NCBI GenBank assembly: GCA_041390865.1
Contig: JAWKPC010000011.1
Location: 1 to 64,000, forward strand
Direction: 5' to 3'
DNA length: 64,000 nucleotides
Source of the DNA: JAUIIK01 sp041390865
Lineage (GTDB): Bacteria; Chloroflexota; Chloroflexia; Thermomicrobiales; CFX8
Shown here: in pieces, positions 35,633 through 43,497 of the stretch
How positions within the stretch are numbered: the stretch's first letter is position 1
Layout of the letters: each line of letters starts with the position of its first letter
Position numbers and translations under genes: made by a program
The notes under the pieces: model-generated
Databases searched by the model: none
What the model saw: the letters and a program-made list of their open reading frames with translations, nothing else
What the model was told of the DNA's origin: nothing

Positions 35633-37408
35633 TCAGAGCTCCGCGTGCTCCCGGCAAGCCCGTAATACAGCCAGGGCAGCCTGTTCGTCAGGGTATAAGG
35701 CGATGACCGTCATCGCCCGGCGATCCTCCGGACGGAAGACCTCGATCGACTCGGCGTCCGGATGAGCGGCGAGGATCTCTTCGGCGTCGGCGCGATTCCA
35801 CTCATGGACGAGAACCACCAGCCCCTGCTCGCCGGCAGGGATGTCTCCGGGATCGTCGAGATCCCGCCGGACGACGTCGCTCGCGAGGTAGCGGCTCGGC
35901 CCGTGTCGGGCGTAGATTCGCGGCGCGCCGTCGATCAGAGCGACCGTGCCGCCGGGCAAGGCTTCCAGACAGCGTGCCTGGGCGGTCGCCGGGACGCCGA
36001 AGCGGTCGGTCGCACCGGGTTTGAGGTAGCGATAGCCGTCGCGAAAGCCGGCCGAGACCGGGATGGCCAGCAGGGCGGCCATGACGACGATCACGGCCGG
36101 CGTGGCCAATCTTGGCCGGAGGTAGCGCCTGCCGGCGTCCAGCACCAGGGCGGCGGCGACTAGCGCCGCCAGCGTCGGATTCAACAGCCGGTGAGCCTGG
36201 CCCGCGACGTCGGTCAGGATGCTCGCGAACACACAGGGGGCCGCGAGCCAGATCAGGGTAATCCGCGCCGCTTCGGTTCTCCAGCGCCAGCAGAGCACCG
36301 CGACGCCGGCGATAGCCAGCGCCGCGATGATCGACGGCAGCAACGGCTGGTCCATGAAGCGGTACATGAACGCGCCGAAACGCGAATCGGGCTCCGAGGT
36401 GAAGGCGAAGAAGGTGCGTTTGACCTGCTCCCAGACGATCCCGGCCTTGTCTCCCGGCGTCGTCTCGTAGCGGTTCGCCAGGTCTTGCCAGTGGTTCCAG
36501 ATCCCGCGCTTGTTCGTGTGTGCCGTCAGGAGCTCCGGGTTGTTCGAGAGGTTCGCCAGTAGCGGGCTGAGCGCCAGAAACGTCCCGGCCGCCACAGAGC
36601 CCATGCCGCGCAGCCACAAGCGCAAGTCCCGGCGGACGGCGAGGCACTGGCTGACCAGGACCGCGATCAGCATCGGCACGATCAGCCGCGCCCCGAAGTG
36701 AAAGTAGAAGCCGACGCCACCGGCGATGCCGGCCAGGAGAAACCAGACCTGCCGCCGCTCGTCGAGCCCGCGTTTCAGCAGCCAGAAGCTGAGGCAGGCG
36801 AAGAAGGGCACCCAGATGACATTCAGCGCCAGCCGGCTGAAGTGGATGTGGACGGCCGACGTCGCCAGGAAGAGCGCCGCCGTTGCCGCCGCGAACCGGC
36901 CGTAGAAGTTCCGGACGAGACCGTAGAGCAGCGGAACCGTCGCCGTTCCGATCAGTGCCGATGGGAGACGGATCGCTTCCATCGTCGGGCCGAGCCAGCT
37001 GACGAACGGCGCCAGGACATGGACGTAGAGGGCGGGATCGCCCAGAAAAGCGACCCCGAACGGGTCCGGGCCGCCGCCCCTGGAGATTTTGAGTGCGATA
37101 TCACCAAACTCGCCTTCGTCGCCGTAGATCCCGGCCGGCAGGGATTCCAGCCGGGGCAGGCGCAGGATTCCCGCCAGAAGGGCGAGACTCGCTGCGATCC
37201 AGAGGTCGACGTTCCGGGCCGGATGGGAGGGGATTCTCGGGACCGGGATGTGGCCGTGCACCAGGATGGCGGCCGCGGCGAACCCGACCAGCCAGGGGAA
37301 GCCGGCCAGCCAGAGGCTCGCGCCGGATCGGGCCAGCAGCGCGGTGATGATCTGGGCTCCGATGACGATAGCCAGCAGAAGTCCACGGCGATTGGCAAAG
37401 CGCTCCAT
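35633..37408 (-). CDS. Membrane glycosyltransferase, GT39/ArnT (PMT) superfamily
   Basis: This 591-residue integral membrane protein has about 11-13 helices. The catalytic first loop carries the acidic pair in GIYGDEGEFGDIALKISRGG, as expected for lipid-phosphate-sugar-dependent transferases of the ArnT/PMT type. FSRLALNVIWVPFFACLSFWLL is another family segment. A C-terminal soluble region of about 150 residues follows the helices (RFGVPATAQARCLEALPGG...). It should transfer a sugar from a polyprenyl-phosphate carrier to a lipid or protein on the outer face. The acceptor is unknown and no polysaccharide locus adjoins it. Confidence 0.82.
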   Translation of the reverse strand: MERFANRRGLLLAIVIGAQIITALLARSGASLWLAGFPWLVGFAAAAILVHGHIPVPRIPSHPARNVDLWIAASLALLAGILRLPRLESLPAGIYGDEGEFGDIALKISRGGGPDPFGVAFLGDPALYVHVLAPFVSWLGPTMEAIRLPSALIGTATVPLLYGLVRNFYGRFAAATAALFLATSAVHIHFSRLALNVIWVPFFACLSFWLLKRGLDERRQVWFLLAGIAGGVGFYFHFGARLIVPMLIAVLVSQCLAVRRDLRLWLRGMGSVAAGTFLALSPLLANLSNNPELLTAHTNKRGIWNHWQDLANRYETTPGDKAGIVWEQVKRTFFAFTSEPDSRFGAFMYRFMDQPLLPSIIAALAIAGVAVLCWRWRTEAARITLIWLAAPCVFASILTDVAGQAHRLLNPTLAALVAAALVLDAGRRYLRPRLATPAVIVVMAALLAIPVSAGFRDGYRYLKPGATDRFGVPATAQARCLEALPGGTVALIDGAPRIYARHGPSRYLASDVVRRDLDDPGDIPAGEQGLVVLVHEWNRADAEEILAAHPDAESIEVFRPEDRRAMTVIALYPDEQAALAVLRACREHAEL

Positions 37409-37508
37409 CGCTTTGGTCCTCCGTGCGCCAGTCGGGCGCGATGATGACCGGTCGGGTCGCTAGGTGATGCGGCTGCCCGGCAGCAACCCCGGTCAGCCGG
37501 GACAACAG

Positions 37509-37542
37509 GAAAAGCTTCCCGTCATCTGAAGGGAAGCTTTTC
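37509..37542 (-). terminator. Intrinsic terminator of the DinB-family gene
   Basis: A 12-bp perfect stem (GAAAAGCTTCCC with GGGAAGCTTTTC) and a 10-nt loop lie about 75 bases past the leftward DinB gene stop. A GC-rich inverted repeat (CCCCGG...CCGGG region, 37468-37502) sits between it and the glycosyltransferase start; I could not assign that to a riboswitch. Confidence 0.7.
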
Positions 37543-37615
37543 ACGAATGTAATGCGTAGTCGGGCGGCTGGTCACGCCGGGGAGGAGGGAGTCTGCCCTT
37601 CGCTTGCCCGCTCTC

Positions 37616-38167
37616 CTACTGTCCCGGATAGCTGGCGTCGGGGCGGCCGAGCATACCCTTGGCGTAGCGCATCTCGCCGTAGTGCATCCAGCCGTTGCGG
37701 ATGGACTGCTCGATCATCTTCGCGCAGGTGATCTCGCCGGCCCAGTAGGGCACGCTGCGGTTGAGTTCATCCTCGTCCGCTCCCCGAAGATACTCTTCGG
37801 TCTCGGCCTGGAGCTGCCGCTGGTATTCCTGGATGATCTCGAGCGGGATCTGGACCTCGTCGACCTCGGCGTCGGTGTAGCCCATGCCGGTCCCGCCGCC
37901 GCGGCCGCCCTTGCCGTCCGGGTTGTAACCGCTCTTCTCGCTGAAGCCGCCCCGGTGCCAGGTGTCTTCGCTGACGTCCCGTCCGTGGATCTGGACATTC
38001 AGCCACATGTCCCAGATTCGGAGGAGATGCCAGTAATTCCAGCCGACCGGGTTGAGCGAGGGTCCCGGCCGCTTGTAGAGAATGTCTTCGGGCACATCCT
38101 CGAACATCGCATTGATCTCGTCGGTCATCGTCCGTATCTGCGAGATGTAGGCGTCCTGTGCGTTCAT
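37616..38167 (-). CDS. DinB-family protein (four-helix metalloprotein)
   Basis: This 183-residue protein has the DinB/YfiT-like four-helix fold. Likely metal-binding histidines are in NPVGWNYWHLLRIWDMW and RNGWMHYGEMRYAKGML, the two places where the family holds its metal triad. A glycine-rich loop (GKGGRGGGTGMGYTDAEVD) interrupts the middle. DinB-superfamily members include thiol-dependent (bacillithiol or mycothiol) transferases and damage-inducible proteins. Which thiol this organism uses is not visible. It is monocistronic with its own terminator. Confidence 0.82.
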   Translation of the reverse strand: MNAQDAYISQIRTMTDEINAMFEDVPEDILYKRPGPSLNPVGWNYWHLLRIWDMWLNVQIHGRDVSEDTWHRGGFSEKSGYNPDGKGGRGGGTGMGYTDAEVDEVQIPLEIIQEYQRQLQAETEEYLRGADEDELNRSVPYWAGEITCAKMIEQSIRNGWMHYGEMRYAKGMLGRPDASYPGQ

Positions 38168-38344
38168 CGTTGCTCCCTTATCATGCTGTAGGCGAATCCC
38201 AACGCGAGACTAGCACGGCCGGCGCTCGTTTCTCTCCGTCGGTATATCTCGCTGCCTCATCGTGATCTATGGCCATGGCCTGGCAGGTTGAGTACGGTCG
38301 AGGATGGAAATGAGATCGAGTGAAACAGGAGGTCTTTCGGCGCG

Positions 38345-39043
38345 ATGAATACCATGCTGATCCTGCTGCTGGTTGGTGTCGCGACAGCCAGTACCCTCTG
38401 GATCGGCGGCCTCGTCGGGGCCTTCTGGAAAGCTCCCGACTGGCTTATCGGCGTCCTGGTCGCGTTCGCCAGCGGCGCGTTGATTACCGCCCTTGCATTC
38501 GAATTGTTCCAGGATGCCGTGAGTGAGGGGGGTCTCACGGTCGCTTCGATCGGTCTCGCCGCCGGTACTGTGCTGTTTTTCATCGTCGACTTTCTGATCG
38601 ACCGGTATAGCGATAGCAGCTCCGGGCTGGGATTGCTTGCCAGCATAACGACCGACGGCGTTCCGGAGAACATGGCCCTCGGCGTCGGGCTGATCGGCGC
38701 GTCCGTTTCGGACATCCTGGCCCTGCTCGTCGCGATCTGCGCCTCGAATCTGCCGGAAGCGCTCGGCGGCGCTGCCAAGATGCGCGACGGGGAGTTTTCG
38801 AAGCAAACGACATTCACCGTCTGGTTCGCGACCGGCGTCCTGCTCGCCGGCGCGATCTTCATCGGCTACCTGACGCTCCGGGGAACCAGCGATAGAGTGC
38901 TTGCCCTGACGCGAGCGATCGCCGCCGGAGCGGTCCTGGCATCACTCGCAAGCGAGGTCATGCCCCAGGCGTATCGCGAGACGAACAAAGCGGTTGCTAT
39001 CGCCACCGCCGCCGGCTTTCTCCTGACCTTCCTGCTGCTCTAG
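38345..39043 (+). CDS. ZIP-family-like metal permease
   Basis: This 232-residue, eight-helix protein starts at ATG 38345. It is related in layout to the ZIP protein at 29943: FASGALITALAFELFQDAV in helix 2, SITTDGVPENMALGVGLIG in helix 4 and CASNLPEALGGAAKMR in helix 5. Here the PEN and PEA segments supply the glutamates seen in ZIP metal sites. Likely ions are Zn2+ or Fe2+, direction unproven. It is not linked to the metal island and has no visible regulator site. Confidence 0.8.
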   Translation: MNTMLILLLVGVATASTLWIGGLVGAFWKAPDWLIGVLVAFASGALITALAFELFQDAVSEGGLTVASIGLAAGTVLFFIVDFLIDRYSDSSSGLGLLASITTDGVPENMALGVGLIGASVSDILALLVAICASNLPEALGGAAKMRDGEFSKQTTFTVWFATGVLLAGAIFIGYLTLRGTSDRVLALTRAIAAGAVLASLASEVMPQAYRETNKAVAIATAAGFLLTFLLL

Positions 39044-39248
39044 AGCTTGCCCCATCCGATCTTATACGTCCTTCTATGCCCCGCCATCCTATCGAGGGAC
39101 ATAGTAGCTGCCGATCCGCTGGCTTAGGCTCAATGATGGGAAAAGCTCTCTATTTGTAAGGGAAGGACTCCATTTCAAATCACAGCAGATACATCCATCA
39201 ACGGGGCGATGCCAACAGTCCTCTCGGTGCCGATCATGAGCACAGCCG

Positions 39249-39848
39249 ATGACCGCATCCCGGACTGATACGAACGCCAGAGAAGAGGGCGCGCCTCCTG
39301 GCTGGACATCCAACCCGTCCAGCTGGGAAGAGCGTCTGCCGATTGTTGCTCTGGCGATGGTCGGCTTCTTCATCTCGCTCTATCTCGGCCTGTTCCAGCT
39401 GGAAGTCTTTTCCACGGTCTGGGAGCCGTTCTTCGGTGACGGAAGCCGGACGATTCTCGACTCGCGCATCTCCCACCTCTTACCGATACCCGACGCGCTG
39501 CTTGGCGCGGCCGGCTATTTTCTCGATGCAGCGACCGGCGTGATCGGCGGAAAGAAGCGTTGGCGGACGATGCCCTGGATCGTCATCATTTTCGGTCTGT
39601 TCATCGGTCCGTTCGGGGTCGTCAGCATAGCCCTGGTCATGTCCCAACCGATCGTTCTCGACGCCTGGTGCACGCTCTGCCTCGGCTCGGCGGTGATCTC
39701 GCTGGTGATGATCGGTCCCGCCGTCGACGAGATGCTGGCGAGCCTCCAGTACCTCCGGCGCGAGCGCGACCGCGGGAACTCGGTCAAGGACGCATTTCTC
39801 GGCCGTGGCGACACCTCGGAGCCGGAGGTCGCTGTTGCTACCTCTTGA
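39249..39848 (+). CDS. Vitamin K epoxide reductase (VKOR)-family protein
   Basis: This 199-residue membrane protein has the VKOR core: ALAMVGFFISLYLGLFQLEVFSTVW, a helix at LLPIPDALLGAAGYFLDAAT, and the redox pair C141-T-L-C144 in DAWCTLCLGSAVISLVM. VKORs oxidise thiol partners by reducing a quinone. This one has no cysteine pair in the first periplasmic loop, where canonical VKORs carry the shuttle cysteines, so it is a variant. It is the first gene of a tight three-gene operon with an SPW-repeat protein and an SDR enzyme; the next start overlaps its 3' end. Confidence 0.8.
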   Translation: MTASRTDTNAREEGAPPGWTSNPSSWEERLPIVALAMVGFFISLYLGLFQLEVFSTVWEPFFGDGSRTILDSRISHLLPIPDALLGAAGYFLDAATGVIGGKKRWRTMPWIVIIFGLFIGPFGVVSIALVMSQPIVLDAWCTLCLGSAVISLVMIGPAVDEMLASLQYLRRERDRGNSVKDAFLGRGDTSEPEVAVATS

Positions 39849-40248
39849 CCGCGGGCACATCGCTCAGCTGCTTGTTTCCCTTTGCGGTATCTGGCTGATG
39901 GCATCACCGGCCGTTCTCGACTACGGCGATCCGATCGCTGTGAGCGACAGAGTGGTCGGCCCGCTCCTTGTCACGGCCGGCGGCGTCGCCGTCTGGGAGG
40001 TCGTGCGGAGAGTACGATTCGCGGCCCTTCCGCTTGCCGCCTGGCTCCTGATTGCGCCCTGGATTCTCGGCGCACCGGCCGATGCAACCATCAGCAACAT
40101 GGCGGCAGGCCTCGCGGCCGGGCTGCTCTGCCTGGTGCGCGGCAACCCCAGCGGCGCCTTCGGCGGCGGCTGGACCGCGCTCTGGACGACGCCGTCACCC
40201 TATGAAGACAACACGATAGACAGGAAGAAAGAGGAAGACAGCCGATGA
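39835..40248 (+). CDS. SPW-repeat membrane protein
   Basis: I chose TTG 39835, preceded by GGAGG six bases upstream, which overlaps the VKOR gene's 3' end by 14 bases. The about 137-residue product has two similar hydrophobic units, CGIWLMASPAVLDYG and AAWLLIAPWILGAPAD, matching the SPW repeat (S-P-W/A plus hydrophobic helices). Four helices are expected. SPW proteins occur beside VKOR and SDR genes; their biochemical role is unknown. The stop overlaps the start of the SDR gene (ATGA). Confidence 0.78.
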   Translation: MLPLDRGHIAQLLVSLCGIWLMASPAVLDYGDPIAVSDRVVGPLLVTAGGVAVWEVVRRVRFAALPLAAWLLIAPWILGAPADATISNMAAGLAAGLLCLVRGNPSGAFGGGWTALWTTPSPYEDNTIDRKKEEDSR

Positions 40249-41252
40249 GCACCAACGAAAGAGGTCCCGTCGTCGTCATCACCGGCGCATCAGCCGGAGT
40301 CGGGCGCGCGACGGCGCAGGAGTACGCGAAACTCGGAGCCCGCATCGGGCTGCTGGCGCGCGGCAAGGAGGGCCTGGAAGGCGCCCGTCGCGACGTCGAG
40401 GAACTGGGCGGCGAGGCGCTGGCCATCCCGACCGACGTAGCCGACGCCGATCAGGTGGAAGCGGCTGCCAGGCAGGTCGAAGAGCGCTTCGGACCGATCG
40501 ATATCTGGGTCAACAACGCCATGACCTCGGTCTTCAAGCCGGTCCATGAGATCGCCCCGGATGAATACAAGCGGGTCACCGAAGTGACCTATCTGGGCGT
40601 CGTCTACGGAACGATGGCGGCATTGAAGCGGATGCGGCCCAGGGATCGCGGATCGATCGTCCAGGTCGGCTCCGCGCTGGCCTACCGGGCCATCCCGCTC
40701 CAGTCGGCCTACTGCGGTTCGAAACACGGCATCCAGGGCTTCACCGAGAGCCTGCGCACCGAGCTGATCCACGACAACAGCAAGATCAAGCTGACGATGG
40801 TGAACCTGTCGGCCATGAACACTCCTCAGTTCAGCTGGGTCCGCACGACGCTCCCCAACAAACCCCAGCCTGTCCCGCCGATCTACCAGCCCGAGGTCGC
40901 GGCACGCGCGATCGTCTGGGCGGCGCAGCAGAACCGGCGCGAGATCGACGTCGGCGCGCCAACGACCATCATCAAGGCGCTGAATGCAGTTGTCCCGGGA
41001 TTGCTGGACAAGTATCTGGCCCGGACCGGTTTCAAGTCGCAGCAGACGGACGAGCCGATCGACCCGGACCGCACCGACAATCTGTTCTCGCCCGTTCCCG
41101 GCGATCATGGAGCTCGCGGTGCGTTCGATGACCGGTCCCACGACCACAGCATCCAGTTCAAGTTCACCCAGCACCAGCATGCCGTCCTCCTCACCGCCAT
41201 CATCGCCGTCGCCTCGACCCTGCTCGCGCTGATGAACCGTGGAGATTCGTGA
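40245..41252 (+). CDS. SDR-family oxidoreductase with C-terminal membrane anchor
   Basis: This 335-residue protein has an N-terminal Rossmann fold with VVVITGASAGVGRATAQEYA (NAD(P) motif), NNAMT in place of the usual NNAG, and the catalytic set S (VQVGSALAYR), Y and K (YCGSKHGIQGFTESLR). The classical SDR part ends near 250. The tail has a hydrophobic segment near the end (HAVLLTAIIAVASTLLALM), so the enzyme is membrane-attached. It is the third gene of the VKOR-SPW-SDR operon, whose order suggests a link between a quinone-coupled thiol reductase and an NAD(P)H-dependent step. The substrate is unknown. Confidence 0.85.
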   Translation: MSTNERGPVVVITGASAGVGRATAQEYAKLGARIGLLARGKEGLEGARRDVEELGGEALAIPTDVADADQVEAAARQVEERFGPIDIWVNNAMTSVFKPVHEIAPDEYKRVTEVTYLGVVYGTMAALKRMRPRDRGSIVQVGSALAYRAIPLQSAYCGSKHGIQGFTESLRTELIHDNSKIKLTMVNLSAMNTPQFSWVRTTLPNKPQPVPPIYQPEVAARAIVWAAQQNRREIDVGAPTTIIKALNAVVPGLLDKYLARTGFKSQQTDEPIDPDRTDNLFSPVPGDHGARGAFDDRSHDHSIQFKFTQHQHAVLLTAIIAVASTLLALMNRGDS

Positions 41253-41552
41253 GTTCTCCAACAGATGTTTCTCGTTAGTAGGTGGCCAGGATGACGCCGA
41301 TAGCAAGACGTGGAATCACGAAGTGAGGTGGTTTACCAGGTCCGTGCTTCGCCGCATTGTGCGTTCGAGGAGCCAACGCTCCGAGCGCGGTAAGTCAAGG
41401 CCCTTCGACCCGGGCATCGACATTTTCGTGAACTGGCTATTCGAGTCAGAGACGTAGATGGCGTGCCGGCATTGACATCAGTGTAAGTGCCGTGCGTTTT
41501 GAGACACGTACTTCATTGGTGCTGAGTATGGTGACTGCCGAATATATGGGGG
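41253..41552. other. Non-coding gap before tRNA-Cys
   Basis: The 300 bases between the SDR stop and the tRNA contain one short rightward frame (41239-41457) with arginine- and serine-rich composition (RSRSQRSERGKSRPFDPG). It resembles no known protein and I do not call it a gene. No hairpin or promoter of note is seen. Confidence 0.5.
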
Positions 41553-41623
41553 AGGAGCTGGGCGGATTCGAACCGCCGATCAGAGTTTTGCAGACTCCTG
41601 CCTTACCACTTGGCTACAGCTCC
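41553..41623 (-). tRNA. trnC: tRNA-Cys (anticodon GCA)
   Basis: Read leftward, the acceptor stem GGAGCTG pairs with CAGCTCC, the D-arm is GCCAAGTGGTAAGGC, the anticodon loop CTGCAAA gives anticodon GCA, and the T-arm is GGCGG-TTCGAATCCGCC. The discriminator is U, the cysteine identity base. CCA is not encoded. The 71-nt size and short D-loop fit a bacterial tRNA-Cys. No tRNA-Sec was found in the window. Confidence 0.95.
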
Positions 41624-41686
41624 CTGAACGGAAGATCATCTCTCCCGGTTCAAGTCTCCGAGTATAACGCAGCCCGGCGATACGGA

Positions 41687-41715
41687 ACAGGCAGCCAGTG
41701 AACCCGGCTGCCTGT
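41687..41715 (-). terminator. Intrinsic terminator of the 95-codon hypothetical gene
   Basis: ACAGGCAGCC (41687-41696) pairs with GGCTGCCTGT (41706-41715), with a 9-base loop, 32 bases past the stop of the leftward gene and upstream of the tRNA on the same strand. Confidence 0.55.
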
Positions 41716-41746
41716 CGCTGTCGCAAATTCACGAACGGAAGAGGAA

Positions 41747-42016
41747 CTACTTCTCGAAGTCGTCCTTGATGATGACGACCGAGTTCGGCGGCATGTCGTC
41801 GATGTACTCGCCGTGATCGTAGCGCCACTTCATGAAGAGCAGCTGCCGCCATTGATCGTTGGCGAAAAACTCGATCTGGGGATAGCACTCCAGGCAATCG
41901 CGCATGTTCCGGAGCTGCTGAATCTCTCGCGGGCTGAGGCCCACCGATCGAAGCTCGGCTGCCTTCTCTAGGGTAAATTCTGTCTGCGGTACTTCCGGGT
42001 TCGTAATCTCTGCCAT
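41747..42016 (-). CDS. Small acidic protein, function unknown
   Basis: ATG 42016 gives about 89 residues (six more codons are possible). The product is hydrophilic and has LEKAAELRSVGLSPREIQQLRNMRDCLECYPQIEFFANDQWRQLLFMKW. The CLEC pair and the aromatic-rich FFANDQWRQLLFMKWRYDHGEY are distinctive, but I recognise no family. It might be a regulator- or antitoxin-like small protein; this is a guess from size and charge. It is a lone leftward gene with its own terminator. Confidence 0.6.
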   Translation of the reverse strand: MAEITNPEVPQTEFTLEKAAELRSVGLSPREIQQLRNMRDCLECYPQIEFFANDQWRQLLFMKWRYDHGEYIDDMPPNSVVIIKDDFEK

Positions 42017-42277
42017 TGCCTCATCCTCTATCAATAACGGTGTTGCGATGATCTATTAGCCGGGGATGCAAATTCGGATCGCTACGGATTTCCGGGCGGA
42101 TATGCTTCGACTATCTGCCGTCCGGAAAGCCTACTCATTACATTAAACACAATCCCTTACACCCGTATTCCGGCACGGATTCCTCTACCTTGATGACCAT
42201 GACAGGGCTCCGGCGTCGGGCTAGACTGGCCCGACAGACCGATCAGATGAGGCACCGGGATACCGGGAGGGATGACG

Positions 42278-43324
42278 ATGAGCGCGAAGAATCTGCCGCC
42301 TGTCTTCGATGGGCACAATGACACCGTCCTTAGCATGATGAACCACGGGCGCTCGTTTTTCGAGCGCGGCACGCCGGATCTGAATACGCACGCCGGCGGG
42401 TCGGGCGGTCATCTCGATCTGCCGCGCGCAAAGGACGGCGGCTTCGCCGGTGGTTTCTTCGCCGTCTACGTGCCGGACAACCGCGACAACACCGACGACA
42501 TGATGCCGACGGCATACGCTCAGAGCTTCGCCCTGAAGGCGCTCGGCGTGCTGATGAAGACGGCCGAGGAGTCCGACGGACAGGTGCGGATCGTCAAGAC
42601 CGCCGCCGATATCGAGCAATGTATCGAGGACGGCGTCCTGGCGATGGAGCTCCATCTCGAAGGGGCCGAGCCGCTCGATGCCGATGGCCGGGCGCTCGAA
42701 GTCTTTTATGCGGCCGGGCTGCGCTCGGTCGGGATCACCCACAGCCGGCCGAACATCTTCGCCCACGGCGTCGATCAGCCCTTCCCTCACTCCCCCGACA
42801 CCGGCCCCGGCCTGACCGATGCCGGTAAGGAGTTCGTCAAGCAGTGCAACGACCTCGGCGTCGTCATGGACCTCTCGCATCTCAATGAGAAGGGCTTCTG
42901 GGACGTCGCCGAACTGAGCGAGGACCCGCTCGTCGCGACCCACTCCAACGTTCACAGCCTGTCGGCTCATCCCCGCAACCTGACCGACAAGCAGCTCGAT
43001 GCGATCCGTGACAGCAACGGTATCGTCGGCCTGAACTACGCCGTCTCCTTCCTTAGAGAAGATGGCGGCCGCGACTCGGACACCCCGCTCGAAACGATGG
43101 TCCGCCACATCGAGTACCTGGCCGACACCGTCGGGATCGACCGCGTCGCTCTCGGCTCCGACTTCGACGGCACGATCGTCCCCCGCGAGATCGCCGACGC
43201 ATCCGGCAACTACAAGCTCCTCCCGGCCCTGCTCGACCACGGCTACACCGACGAACAGGTCGAGAAGATCGCCTGGAAGAACTGGGTCCGGGTGCTGCGG
43301 GCGACCTGGGGGAGTAGGGAGTAG
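42278..43324 (+). CDS. Membrane dipeptidase-like peptidase (M19)
   Basis: I prefer ATG 42278 over 42272 because GGGAGG lies seven bases before it. The about 348-residue protein keeps the binuclear zinc site of renal-dipeptidase-type enzymes: FDGHNDT (H-x-D), glutamate in LHLEGAEPL, histidines in MDLSHLNEKG and THSNVHSL, and GSDFDGT near the end. It cleaves dipeptides or related amide bonds and is expected in the cytoplasm because no signal peptide is seen. The second M19 gene in this window (46229) lacks several of these ligands. Two palindromes follow the gene. Confidence 0.9.
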   Translation: MSAKNLPPVFDGHNDTVLSMMNHGRSFFERGTPDLNTHAGGSGGHLDLPRAKDGGFAGGFFAVYVPDNRDNTDDMMPTAYAQSFALKALGVLMKTAEESDGQVRIVKTAADIEQCIEDGVLAMELHLEGAEPLDADGRALEVFYAAGLRSVGITHSRPNIFAHGVDQPFPHSPDTGPGLTDAGKEFVKQCNDLGVVMDLSHLNEKGFWDVAELSEDPLVATHSNVHSLSAHPRNLTDKQLDAIRDSNGIVGLNYAVSFLREDGGRDSDTPLETMVRHIEYLADTVGIDRVALGSDFDGTIVPREIADASGNYKLLPALLDHGYTDEQVEKIAWKNWVRVLRATWGSRE

Positions 43325-43369
43325 TTTGTAGTGCGTAGTACGCAGGAAAGCGGGAGAGCTCCTCCCCGT

Positions 43370-43395
43370 CCCCTCCCTCGAATTCGAGGGAGGGG
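43370..43395. repeat. 26-bp perfect palindrome, copy 1
   Basis: Arms of 13 bases (CCCCTCCCTCGAA and its inverse) meet with no spacer. It lies between the M19 gene (+) and M28 gene (-) stops and could work as a bidirectional terminator or be a dispersed repeat. Confidence 0.6.
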
Positions 43396-43448
43396 TGTCT
43401 ACTCGAAACGAGTGAGCACCAGAGGAACTGATCAGCAACCCAGAGATG

Positions 43449-43474
43449 CCCCTCCCTCGGTTTCGAGGGAGGGG
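43449..43474. repeat. Inverted repeat, copy 2 of the same type
   Basis: CCCCTCCCTCG (43449-43459) and its inverse (43464-43474) are separated by GTTT. It is nearly identical to copy 1, 79 bases away in the same gap. Confidence 0.6.
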
Positions 43475-43497
43475 ACAGGGGAGGGAGCGGCTGTTCC

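Noticed and set aside
37460..37502. GC-rich inverted repeat with CCCGGCAGCAACC resembling a SAM-riboswitch core
   Set aside because: The matching strand is the plus strand while the adjacent downstream gene is on the minus strand. The full conserved core is missing.
41239..41457. 72-codon rightward frame before tRNA-Cys
   Set aside because: It has low-complexity basic composition, overlaps the SDR gene end and shows no ribosome site or family resemblance.
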